Positions 27,416 to 36,307 of a stretch of 64,000 nucleotides of DNA are shown here, piece after piece; positions within the stretch are counted from its first letter, which is position 1; each line of letters opens with the position of its first letter. This stretch comes from Neokomagataea thailandica NBRC 106555 (GTDB taxonomy: Bacteria > Pseudomonadota > Alphaproteobacteria > Acetobacterales > Acetobacteraceae), in contig NZ_BCZB01000009.1 in the NCBI RefSeq assembly GCF_001598495.1, forward strand, positions 1 to 64,000. Direction: 5' to 3'. The notes beneath the pieces were generated by a model. That model searched no databases, was not told the DNA's origin, and saw only the letters and a list, made by a program, of their open reading frames with translations. The position numbers were made by a program, and so were the translations under genes.

Positions 27416-29260
27416 CTAAGACAAACACAACTCTTTATCTTTGGTTAAATAAGCTTCTGCACCATCAGATGCATAACCTTCACTCTCCAGCTTGAAATGT
27501 GAAATACGCTTTTTCAACCGCATAGCCTCCTGGTCCAACGACGCTATAGACGTTGTCGTTTCTTCCAGCATCGCCGCATTTTGTTGAACTGTTTGTGTCA
27601 TTTCACCAACAGCCACATTAATCTCTTCTACCGCAGCCGATTGCCCCGAAGATGCATGCGCAATTTCAGCAACATGCTGATTAATCTCACCGACTTGCCG
27701 CAAAATGTTTGCAAGAGCCACGCCCGCATCATTCACCTGCACCACACCATCCTGAACAAAACGTCCCGAATTCGATACAAGCTCCTTAACCTGCCGCGCA
27801 CTCTCCGCAGACCGCAGCGCCAGCGTCCTTACCTCACGCGCCACCACCGCAAAACCACTTCCCGCATCACCCGCACGCGCAGCTTCGATCCCTGCATTCA
27901 ACGCCAAAAGATTAGTTTGGAACGCAATGTCATCAATCAGTCCAATAACCTGACTAATTTCTTTAAAACCGCCCTCAATACGTCCCATCGCATCCACAGC
28001 ACCTTGCATTTTTTGCGCAGAATGCTCCACCGTTTCACGTGCTTTATCGGTGACCTCCGCCACTTTCTGAGCGCTTTCTGCGGAATCACGCAACATTCCT
28101 GAAACACGCCCCAAGGCCACTGATGATTGCTCAATACTCTGGGCCTGACGGTCAATACGCCGAGAAATATCACTAGACGCTGACGCAACCTCACTCGCCC
28201 CAGAATTAATAAAGACAATACCAGACTGAACAGCATTTAAAGTCTGCCGCAGCTTTACAAATGAGCTATTAAAATCATCACGCATAATTAAAAGCCGATC
28301 TGGAAAATCTGCATCGACATGATAGGTAAGGTTGCCCTCTGCGGCTTCTGATAGGCCTCGGCGTATTGCATCGATCGCTTGTTTTTCAAATGCCGCATCA
28401 CGCGCAGCACGCTCAGCCGCAAGCTCACGCTCCCGAGCGGCATTCTCTTCTAAAAGTCTTTGTTCGTCTTCTAAACGCCGCGCCTGAACCAAAGCATTTT
28501 GCATAATATGCAACGCTTTTGCCATTGCCCCCACCTCATCACCACGCTCTTTATGCACAATCTCTTCATTCAAAACACCCCGCGCCAATGCCAACATATG
28601 GTTACGAACAGAGAGAAGAGGAGAAACAATACCTTTATTGGATACATAGTAAGATATAATAGAAAAAATTATTATCGATAAAAAAACAATAGACATGCAA
28701 GCATATATAGAAAATGATGCAGATTTCATTATGTTATTTGCTTTGGCATTAACATCAATAATTCTTTTATTTGCAACCTCTCCAATATCAAGTGCAAAAT
28801 TCACACCTTCACGATCAAGTTCATTCAAATCATCTAAAACTTGCTCTACATCACCCTGCTCCGTTGCCGCAGAAGCCTGTCGAAACAATCGTCTCAAATC
28901 AACCCAGCGCTTATTAAAAGGCGCCAACGTTTGCGCCATTTGCGGATCTTTACGGCGCGCCTCATTCAAAACCGCATCCATACCTGCAATATCACGCTCA
29001 AACCGTTTGCGTGTTTCAACAACAGTCGGAGTATGGACCTGCTCCAACATGCGGTGCGTTGCATAAAGTAACGCATTTATTTTGTCGGTGGCCCTTGTTA
29101 GCTCCAGTGTCCCCGGGTCATCTACTTGCACTAACTTTCTATAACTTTCTTCTGTCTTCATTTCATTATAAGAAAGAAAAGCATTACCCAGCAGTGCAAC
29201 AACCGCCAAAGAGAAGGAAACAAGAGCTATTTTTGTTTTTATCAATGTATTTTTCAGCAT
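27416..29260 (-). CDS. Methyl-accepting chemotaxis protein
   Basis: 614 residues. Membrane helix 1 at about 10-30, a periplasmic four-helix-bundle sensor (about 35-180), helix 2 at about 183-205, HAMP domain (about 206-260), a second HAMP-like linker, and the cytoplasmic signalling hairpin with the conserved tip IGLIDDIAFQTNLLALNAGIEAARAGDAGSGFAVVAREVRTLA. The C-terminus (KELCLS) lacks the NWETF-type CheR tether. Ligand unknown. It is a single gene with a very AT-rich promoter region. Together with flgFGA in this window it indicates a motile cell. Confidence 0.94.
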   Translation of the reverse strand: MLKNTLIKTKIALVSFSLAVVALLGNAFLSYNEMKTEESYRKLVQVDDPGTLELTRATDKINALLYATHRMLEQVHTPTVVETRKRFERDIAGMDAVLNEARRKDPQMAQTLAPFNKRWVDLRRLFRQASAATEQGDVEQVLDDLNELDREGVNFALDIGEVANKRIIDVNAKANNIMKSASFSIYACMSIVFLSIIIFSIISYYVSNKGIVSPLLSVRNHMLALARGVLNEEIVHKERGDEVGAMAKALHIMQNALVQARRLEDEQRLLEENAARERELAAERAARDAAFEKQAIDAIRRGLSEAAEGNLTYHVDADFPDRLLIMRDDFNSSFVKLRQTLNAVQSGIVFINSGASEVASASSDISRRIDRQAQSIEQSSVALGRVSGMLRDSAESAQKVAEVTDKARETVEHSAQKMQGAVDAMGRIEGGFKEISQVIGLIDDIAFQTNLLALNAGIEAARAGDAGSGFAVVAREVRTLALRSAESARQVKELVSNSGRFVQDGVVQVNDAGVALANILRQVGEINQHVAEIAHASSGQSAAVEEINVAVGEMTQTVQQNAAMLEETTTSIASLDQEAMRLKKRISHFKLESEGYASDGAEAYLTKDKELCLS

Positions 29261-29363
29261 ATTACCTAATCCATAAATATATAATTTTTTATATACAAAA
29301 TAATTTAATTAATTATTAAAAATCAATATTTATTTCTATAATCTCGTGTGAACTTTTTTATTA

Positions 29364-29401
29364 TTTACCTATATGCTCTTGCAAAAAAACATACAGGTAA
29401 A
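29364..29401. terminator. Long AT-rich inverted repeat after the GH32 gene
   Basis: TTTACCTATATG and CATACAGGTAAA pair over 12 bases with one wobble, 14-base loop, just past the GH32 stop. The T-run is in the loop, not after the stem on the minus strand, so termination is uncertain. Confidence 0.4.
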
Positions 29402-29415
29402 TTTTATACAAAACA

Positions 29416-31398
29416 TTACATGGCCGTCGGGCGGTCCATGGTTTTACGCAAAGGGCATAAACGAATATCGTTAATCGTTGCTCCAGCATTCGTCGCTTCA
29501 AGGCTCAATGTTTCCAAAGGATTAGCCGGATAAATCAACGCAGTACCAACGGATAAGCCATCATTTGCATAAATTTCTAGCGCACAAGCATCAACAATAA
29601 TCTGCAATGAAAAACGTCGGCTATTTGCAACTAATGGTGTAGAAAACCGCTCAGTAAAGAAGGGCTGAGAAAAACCATGCAAATTGCCACGATCCAGCCA
29701 TAACTGCCCCGAAAAAGCGTCAAAGCCAACCGACAAAGATTCGCCCTGACTGTTCGATAACACAATCATAAAGCGCCCTGCACGCCCATGGTCACCATCG
29801 GGCTGAGCATTTAAGCGCTCATCCACCGTCACCGTCAAAGACAACTCAAAAGCCTGCGCGACAGGCAAAGACGTCTGCACACCGCTCTGAGCTTGGATAC
29901 GCGTTGGCTTAAAAGGCAAATCTGGCTGACGCAACGCTTCAACCCCATAAGGCTTCTGCACCAACCGTAACCAATTCATATCATCACGACGCAAGCTTAA
30001 AGTACGCGGCAAACTCATTAGACCGCGCCAACTCCGGTTCGGGACTTCTTCACAGTATTGCCAATTACCGACCCATGCGAAGTAAATGGCCTGGTTCTCC
30101 GGCATGTCAACATAGACCTGCATAGCATAACTATCTTTGGCGAAATCCGTAAGACCAATCACCGTATTCTCTGGAATGAAGCGTTCTCCATCAAAATCAC
30201 CGATAAAATACTGCGTAACTGACCCCCCTTGAGGTCCACCGGGATTAACAGAAACAAACAAAACCCAGCGTCGCGCAGCGCCCGGCTCTTCAACATCCAC
30301 TTCAATCAAATTTGGACATTCATAATCAATACCAAATAGGCCCGCCGGTCCGAAATCACTCAAATGCATCCAATGCTTCAAGTCTATAGAGCCAAAAAAT
30401 GCAATTTTATGCTCGCGTGATTTCGCCACAACCATGACCCATTTTTGACTTCCCTTATGCCAAAATACTTTTGGGTCACGAAACGACGTCATACCTAAAT
30501 CCAAGACAGGATTCTGGTCATAATCAATAAAGTGATTTCCCCCATCCGGACTCCACGCAATGTACTGAGATTGCTTTTGCGGTGTCGCGCGCGTGTACAG
30601 CGCCACCAGACCACCAGCCATAGGGGGTAACTTTGGCTGTACCGGGGCCGCCGGCGCAGTTCCCGCCGGTTCTGGTGCGTATAACGTTCCAAAGGGCTGG
30701 TTTGCACTTGGCTTTAACGCTGGCATCGCTTCGGGCGCATACGGCACATCCGTTGCATCCTTCCCCAACTTCTGAGACAGAGCCGCTATGGCTTCCTGCG
30801 TAGCCGTGGGCACGGGTGCCGCAGCACCAATAGTATTCTCGGGCGCTACATCTGGTTTCTTCGGTGGAAACAAACCCGATACATTATCGCGGTCCATCAC
30901 CACGCAGCCCGTATACGCTTCCCCAGCAGCCGTCTCGTTAATAGCAATCGGTTCGTCTTGCCATGTGTACAGATCCGTACTGGTCGCATGCCCCCAGTGC
31001 ACACGCCCCGCATACGGTGCAAACGGATCATATTGGTAGTAGAGATGGTAACGCTCACCATCAAAAATCAAACCATTCGGATCATTCATAAAGCCGTTTA
31101 AAGGCGTATAATGAATCGTGGGACGATAAAAATAATCAGCCTGCGTCTTAATAACGGGCTGACTAGCCCCTCCCGGACGGTTCGCAGGCTCCGCATGGGA
31201 GTTATTCGGTTGGTCACGCTGCGGTGACATCGCCCCAGCAGGCGGCTTCACCACATCTGCAGCACACGCACGACCAGCTCCCAACACGGCACCGGCTGCC
31301 AGCAAAGAGGTTAGAGCCTGCCGCCGCCCAGATACAAGGCCTTCAACGTTGGGCGCAGCTGGTACTCCACCGTTCTTCGCACGCATCTCGTCGCTCAT
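29416..31398 (-). CDS. Exported GH32 fructan hydrolase (levanase/sucrase type)
   Basis: 660 residues. A twin-arginine-like signal (GRRQALTSLLAAGAVLGAGRA) predicts export folded. GH32 motifs: nucleophile Asp in MNDPNG (105-109), FRDPKVF with the stabilising Asp (307-309), and the acid/base Glu in YECPNLIEV (360-361), then a C-terminal beta-sandwich (ALEIYANDG; RFMIVLSNSQGESL). It should cleave beta-fructosides such as levan, inulin or sucrose. Residues about 178-261 are a Pro/Ala-rich insertion between GLFPP and GGLVALYTRA, where family members have a few residues only. The start at 31398 is the methionine nearest the signal; one 4 codons earlier exists. Its own promoter faces that of the symporter gene. 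Confidence 0.92.
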   Translation of the reverse strand: MSDEMRAKNGGVPAAPNVEGLVSGRRQALTSLLAAGAVLGAGRACAADVVKPPAGAMSPQRDQPNNSHAEPANRPGGASQPVIKTQADYFYRPTIHYTPLNGFMNDPNGLIFDGERYHLYYQYDPFAPYAGRVHWGHATSTDLYTWQDEPIAINETAAGEAYTGCVVMDRDNVSGLFPPKKPDVAPENTIGAAAPVPTATQEAIAALSQKLGKDATDVPYAPEAMPALKPSANQPFGTLYAPEPAGTAPAAPVQPKLPPMAGGLVALYTRATPQKQSQYIAWSPDGGNHFIDYDQNPVLDLGMTSFRDPKVFWHKGSQKWVMVVAKSREHKIAFFGSIDLKHWMHLSDFGPAGLFGIDYECPNLIEVDVEEPGAARRWVLFVSVNPGGPQGGSVTQYFIGDFDGERFIPENTVIGLTDFAKDSYAMQVYVDMPENQAIYFAWVGNWQYCEEVPNRSWRGLMSLPRTLSLRRDDMNWLRLVQKPYGVEALRQPDLPFKPTRIQAQSGVQTSLPVAQAFELSLTVTVDERLNAQPDGDHGRAGRFMIVLSNSQGESLSVGFDAFSGQLWLDRGNLHGFSQPFFTERFSTPLVANSRRFSLQIIVDACALEIYANDGLSVGTALIYPANPLETLSLEATNAGATINDIRLCPLRKTMDRPTAM

Positions 31399-31535
31399 GA
31401 CCACTCCCACTCGCCCCGATTTAAAGTAAGCTATGAGTGTCCGCCCAAATGCTCAAAGGCACAACCTTTTTCTGCTTTTATCAAAGCGAAAACAGTCATT
31501 TGCATCTTAGAACAAACTGCGCCCATATAGAGATC

Positions 31536-32495
31536 ATGAAACGTCTCGACCCTTTCCTCATGGCTCTCATCGGCGCTGTCATGCTGGCATCGTTCTTGCC
31601 ATGTCATGGCACTGTCAGCCTATGGCTTTCAAACGCCGTCACAGTCCTGATTGCACTTATGTTTTTCTTCCAAGGTGCCAAACTGGAACGAAAAGCCATT
31701 GTCGAGAGTGTCCGGGACTGGCGTCTTCAGGGTGGTGTGCTGCTCTGCACCTTTGTTCTCTTTCCCTTACTGGGAATCGCGCTCCATCACCTCTTTAAAA
31801 CACTCTCTCCAGATGGGTTGATCGGGGATGGCCTATGGAGTGGTATTCTCTTCGTGTGTTGCCTGCCCTCCACCGTGCAATCCTCCATTGCGCTCACATC
31901 CATTGCACGCGGCAATATCCCTGCTTCCATTTGTGCAGCCACCATGTCGAACATTGCCGGAATTATTCTTACACCCGTGCTCGCTGGCTTACTTTTGGGC
32001 AGCGCCCATAATAGCGGCTCTTCCCCTCTCCATGCCATTCTCGATGTGAGCAAAGAATTATTGCTGCCCTTCCTCCTAGGACAAATTGCTCAAAAATGGC
32101 TTGGCCCCATCGTAAAAAAGCACAAATTCCTCATCTCCATGACCGATCGCGGCTCCATTGTTCTAGTCGTCTACACCGCCTTTAGCGCGGCCGTCACAGA
32201 AGGAATATGGCACCGTGTGTCCAGCATGCGCCTCATTGAAATCGCCGCAATTAACTTTATCCTGCTTATGCTCATCCTTATGATTTCGCGCCTGTTAGGG
32301 CGTAAAATGTCCATCGAAAATTCGATCTCTCTACAACTCTGCGGCTCAAAAAAATCGCTCGCATCCGGCGTACCCATGGCGAGTGTGATCTTCCCGGCCT
32401 CCACGGTCGGCATCATCGTTTTACCACTCATGCTTTACCACCAAATTCAGCTTTTTACCTGCACATTGCTCGCCCGGAAGTACGGCAAACGGTAA
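31536..32495 (+). CDS. Bile acid:sodium symporter-family transporter (YfeH/ASBT type)
   Basis: 319 residues, about nine to ten membrane helices. The N-terminus DPFLMALIGAVMLASFLP, then FFFQGAKLERKAI, LCTFVLFPLLGIALHH, the crossover segment CCLPSTVQSSIALTSIARGN and the second CGSKKSLASGVPMA are typical of the YfeH-like branch of the BASS family (SBF-like, PF13593). Substrates in bacteria are mostly unknown organic anions. The ATG at 31536 begins at the conserved start; a longer frame begins at 31437 but adds no family sequence. Confidence 0.87.
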   Translation: MKRLDPFLMALIGAVMLASFLPCHGTVSLWLSNAVTVLIALMFFFQGAKLERKAIVESVRDWRLQGGVLLCTFVLFPLLGIALHHLFKTLSPDGLIGDGLWSGILFVCCLPSTVQSSIALTSIARGNIPASICAATMSNIAGIILTPVLAGLLLGSAHNSGSSPLHAILDVSKELLLPFLLGQIAQKWLGPIVKKHKFLISMTDRGSIVLVVYTAFSAAVTEGIWHRVSSMRLIEIAAINFILLMLILMISRLLGRKMSIENSISLQLCGSKKSLASGVPMASVIFPASTVGIIVLPLMLYHQIQLFTCTLLARKYGKR

Positions 32496-32618
32496 GCGGC
32501 AATTATGTTTCATTTTGTTTCTATTTTTTACGACCTCACATGCTTTTCATCGCTATCCTTCAAGGCACCAACACTTAACAATCAGCATTAATACAGAAAT
32601 GGCATCTAGCATTTTATC

Positions 32619-33383
32619 ATGAACACAAACGCCACCTTAACACTCCGAGAGACTAGCCCCCCTCTTTCCACCTCTCTGCCATGCCCCCCAACAGATGACT
32701 GGGCCCGTCGCGCCTTAGGATCTCTGTTCCGTGTGCAGCAATTTAACGACATCCATGAGCGCGCGGCCGATCTCAACCTTCCCCTTCCTTGTGGACGCAA
32801 ACGCACACACCGCCTGAATACCATTCTAAAATCTGGCGTTCTCTTTATTCATGTTCCCAAAAATGGTGGCACATCTGTATGTGACCAACTCTATGGTGGC
32901 CTCATGATGCATGAGAGCATCCGCTACTATCAGCATGTGGCACCAGACATGGCGCAGATCCTGCCCAGTTTTGCCATTTGGCGTGATCCGGTCGAACGCT
33001 TTATATCAGCATGGTCTTTCGCGCGCCGTGGCGGCACCCAGCGCGTCCGCATACACCCATCAGTCAATGCACATTACCGCACATTACACACGTTAGATGA
33101 CGCGATTTCCCTCGTTGAAAACGCATCCAGCCCTTACGAAGTCGATCATATTTTTCGTCCCCAACACTGGTATCTGTGCAACCGCCAAGGACAACTCGCC
33201 GTTTCAAAACTCTTCTCTATGGCGCAAATCAATGATCTGCCTCAGTATATCCCCCAGTTAAAAAAACGCTCTATTCCTCATCTCAATAAAAACGCTCACG
33301 CCGTGCATGTGACAGAAACTCAAAGGCGCCGAATCCAAGCGCTTTACGCGAAAGATGAAGCGTTAAAGGCGCACCTTACCTAA
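32619..33383 (+). CDS. Sulfotransferase family 2-like protein
   Basis: 254 residues. The 5'-phosphosulfate-binding loop FIHVPKNGGTSV (P-loop-like, about 77-88) and the 3'-phosphate-binding segment WRDPVERFISAW (121-132) identify a PAPS-dependent sulfotransferase. Members sulfate carbohydrates or peptidoglycan-like glycans, and some cluster with polysaccharide genes. No glycosyltransferase, PAPS-synthesis or sulfate genes are near, so the acceptor is unknown. There is no signal peptide or membrane helix, so it is probably cytoplasmic. Confidence 0.82.
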   Translation: MNTNATLTLRETSPPLSTSLPCPPTDDWARRALGSLFRVQQFNDIHERAADLNLPLPCGRKRTHRLNTILKSGVLFIHVPKNGGTSVCDQLYGGLMMHESIRYYQHVAPDMAQILPSFAIWRDPVERFISAWSFARRGGTQRVRIHPSVNAHYRTLHTLDDAISLVENASSPYEVDHIFRPQHWYLCNRQGQLAVSKLFSMAQINDLPQYIPQLKKRSIPHLNKNAHAVHVTETQRRRIQALYAKDEALKAHLT

Positions 33384-33503
33384 AAATACACACCAAAAAT
33401 TTCATCCCCCATGTCACTATACTGTCATAAAACTCCCTAATTCTGCGGAAAAGCCTGCCCTCACTACAGCAAACGTTGCAGATATATCACGAATAAAATA
33501 TGT

Positions 33504-33527
33504 CATTTCTTATCAACGCAAGAAATG
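33504..33527. promoter_or_regulatory. Inverted repeat upstream of the TonB-dependent receptor
   Basis: CATTTCTT, 8-base spacer, AAGAAATG, perfect, about 75 bases before the receptor start. Its position in the likely promoter suggests an operator; it does not match a Fur box. Confidence 0.4.
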
Positions 33528-33600
33528 TTGCTCCACCTTAAAAAGCGTGGTTTCGGACATCTCGACCTTCCTATCGGAAACGAGAAAGATCACGCTGCTC

Positions 33601-36075
33601 ATGCGCCTGACACGCCTTCTATCGACCTCCGCCCTCATCGCACTGGGAACGTTGCCCGCTTTCGCTGCTCCTACATCCAGCACGGATGCTAAGAAGCCAG
33701 CAGCAAAAGCTGAAACTCAGATCATGGCACCGTCCATGATGGGCAATACATCTCCAACGGATTACCATGAAGAACACGTAACTGTGCATGCACAGCACCG
33801 TTACTTCGATGGTGTCACACGCAATGCTGTTGGCGGCGGCCTGATGACAAAGCAAGACAGCGCAAAGTCTGTCTCTGCTGTGTCCCGTGACTTCATCAGC
33901 AAGCAAGTCCCAGGCAGTGACCCAATGCAGCTTATTTCGCTGCTCCCAGGTGCCAATGTCACGGCAACAGACGCCATGGGCCTCACCGGCAGCTCCATGA
34001 GCTTGCGCGGCATGGACCAGACGCAAGTCGGCTTTACGCTTGAAGGCTTCCCGATCAACGATATCGGCAACTACGCTGTATACTCACAAGAAATCGCAGA
34101 CCCTGAAAACCTGCGCACCGTGAGCATGGCCCAAGGTTCAGCCGATTTGGACAGCCCACATCTCAGCTCTACCGGCGGTGTGGTTGATATGTACATGGTC
34201 GACCCCGCCATGAAGAAGGGCGGATCTTTCGACGTTTCCTACGGTTCTTACAACGCGACACGCGGCTTCCTGCGCCTCGATACGGGTAAGATCGGCAACA
34301 CGAACCTGCGCGGTTACTTCTCCGGCTCCTACGCGTCCGAAGACCGCTTCAATACCGATTACACAAACCGTAAGCTGCACGCAGAAACGAAGTTTGTGAA
34401 CGACTGGGGTAACGGCAACCGTATCTCCCTCGCGATCATCGGTAACCGTTTGTACAATTACCTAACCCGTAACGTTTCGATGGCCAGTTGGAACCAGTAC
34501 GGTCTCGGTGTTAAAAATGCTTCCGACCCGAAAGGTCTGCCCAACACTCAGTGGGATTCAAACTTCAACCCCTCAGCAAGTGATGGCGGCGCATCTTACT
34601 ACAAGCTGCACCAAAACCCGTTCACCAATATCTATACTAGCGCGCCATCAACCTTTCATCTCTCGGACCACCTGACCCTGACCGAAACGCCCTACTTCTG
34701 GTACGGTGAAGGCAATGGCGGCTCTGCCTATAATACAAACCTTTCCAAGATGCAGTGGGGCAAACAAAGCCTAACCGCTTCTTTGAACGGTAAAAGCTCA
34801 TCCGGCTTACTGTACAACCCTTCAACATCCACCACCTATCGCCCGGGTAACGTCGCGAAGTTGACACTAACAACAGGCGCAAACCGCCTGATGGTCGGTT
34901 ACTGGTTCGAATACTCCAAACAGCTTCAAACCTCCCCATACACAGGGATTGGTGCTGATGGTAACCCGTGGAATGTCTGGGCTGCTGGACCTAACGCCGT
35001 GCTGTCTAATGGTCAAACATACCAATACCGCAGCACATTGACCCAAACCCGCGTCCATACAATGTTCATTGGTGACACATTATCACTGCTGAACAATAAG
35101 CTGACCATTGATGCAGGCTTCAAATATGCCATCGTCATGCGCAGCGGCCATAACTTCTTGCCGGACACATCCACCGGGCCATATATCAACAAATCTTGGC
35201 AGCAGCCTCTGCCAACTGCCGCGATCCGTTACCAGCTCGATGCAGAAAACCAATTCTTCATCTCAGCGGCTACAAACTTCCGTATGCCTACAAATGCTGC
35301 ACTGTACGACGCAGGCAACTACAACACGACAACAAACAGCTACTCCACACGCGCTAACGTCAACCAGAATACTGAGATCTCTATTTCAGAAGAAGCTGGC
35401 TACCGTTACACGGGCCACACCATCATGGGTTCCGTCACATACTTCCATTATAACTTCACCAACCGCCTTTTTAACCAAACACAGTGCCTCGATGCACAGT
35501 GCAATAACTTTTACACCACAAGCTTGAACGGTGGCGGTCAAACCACCAACGGTGTAGACGCAGAAATCGGCACGCGCCCCATTTTCTACCACCTGCGCCC
35601 CTATGCTTCGTTCGAATACTTGGACTCACGCTTAGGCAGCAACCTCGCCGGTACATCTACAAAAGGCGGTTTCGATTACCTACCAACCAAGGGCAAAGTG
35701 GCTCCTGAAGCACCACACTACCAAGCTGCCTTCAACCTTGATTATGATGATGGCCACCTGTTCGGCGGATATAACGTCAAATACGTATCCAAGCAGTACT
35801 CCACTTTCATGAACGACCAGTCCATCCGGGGCTACGTCCTCATGAATGCTAATATCGGCTACCGCTTCGCCGATGTCGGCTTCCTCAAAGCACCAAATGT
35901 ACGGGTGAACTTCAGCAACCTGACCGACCACGCCTATCTCGGCTTTGTAAAAGGCATCCAAGGTAACGCCAATACCACCACCGGCATCAATGGCCGTACC
36001 ATCAAAGGAAGCACTCCAACCTACTCTATTGCGGCTCCATTCTCCGCAATCGCATCGGTTAGCGCAGGCTTCTAA
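33601..36075 (+). CDS. TonB-dependent outer-membrane receptor
   Basis: 824 residues. Signal peptide MRLTRLLSTSALIALGTLPA ending AFA-APT, an Ala/Lys-rich spacer, then the plug (DPMQLISLLPGANVTATDAMG; SLRGMDQTQVGFTLEGFPIND; MAQGSADLDSPHLSSTGGVV) and a full 22-strand-type barrel ending in the aromatic AIASVSAGF. A TonB box is not obvious near residue 55 (EEHVTVHAQ is the best candidate). Codon use is biased towards highly expressed codons. The substrate cannot be read; no siderophore gene adjoins. The start at 33601 is used because the signal peptide begins there. Confidence 0.92.
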   Translation: MRLTRLLSTSALIALGTLPAFAAPTSSTDAKKPAAKAETQIMAPSMMGNTSPTDYHEEHVTVHAQHRYFDGVTRNAVGGGLMTKQDSAKSVSAVSRDFISKQVPGSDPMQLISLLPGANVTATDAMGLTGSSMSLRGMDQTQVGFTLEGFPINDIGNYAVYSQEIADPENLRTVSMAQGSADLDSPHLSSTGGVVDMYMVDPAMKKGGSFDVSYGSYNATRGFLRLDTGKIGNTNLRGYFSGSYASEDRFNTDYTNRKLHAETKFVNDWGNGNRISLAIIGNRLYNYLTRNVSMASWNQYGLGVKNASDPKGLPNTQWDSNFNPSASDGGASYYKLHQNPFTNIYTSAPSTFHLSDHLTLTETPYFWYGEGNGGSAYNTNLSKMQWGKQSLTASLNGKSSSGLLYNPSTSTTYRPGNVAKLTLTTGANRLMVGYWFEYSKQLQTSPYTGIGADGNPWNVWAAGPNAVLSNGQTYQYRSTLTQTRVHTMFIGDTLSLLNNKLTIDAGFKYAIVMRSGHNFLPDTSTGPYINKSWQQPLPTAAIRYQLDAENQFFISAATNFRMPTNAALYDAGNYNTTTNSYSTRANVNQNTEISISEEAGYRYTGHTIMGSVTYFHYNFTNRLFNQTQCLDAQCNNFYTTSLNGGGQTTNGVDAEIGTRPIFYHLRPYASFEYLDSRLGSNLAGTSTKGGFDYLPTKGKVAPEAPHYQAAFNLDYDDGHLFGGYNVKYVSKQYSTFMNDQSIRGYVLMNANIGYRFADVGFLKAPNVRVNFSNLTDHAYLGFVKGIQGNANTTTGINGRTIKGSTPTYSIAAPFSAIASVSAGF

Positions 36076-36080
36076 AACAC

Positions 36081-36112
36081 TGTCTCTCCGCACAGCATAG
36101 TGCGGGGAGACA
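36081..36112 (+). terminator. Stem-loop after the receptor gene
   Basis: TGTCTCTCCGCAC, loop AGCATA, GTGCGGGGAGACA, 13-bp stem with one wobble, immediately after the stop. It may protect the 3' end, with the true terminator just downstream. Confidence 0.6.
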
Positions 36113-36125
36113 CGCACCAAAAAAA

Positions 36126-36156
36126 GGCCCGGGCCAAAGCACCCGGGTCTTTTTTT
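36126..36156 (+). terminator. Rho-independent terminator of the receptor gene
   Basis: GGCCCGGG, loop, CCCGGGTC followed by seven or more Ts. Preceded by an A-run, so it could act from both sides. Confidence 0.85.
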
Positions 36157-36307
36157 ATGTCTAACGCATCACCCTGAATCATTCTGATGTAAGCGTTCTT
36201 TTTTCCTATTCGTGAGAGCTCAGATCCCCCTGACAACACTCACCACCAGAACAGTCAAAAGTCTTTTTGCTTCCTTTTTCTTCAGAAAAAGAAGCCCCCT
36301 ACAGGCC

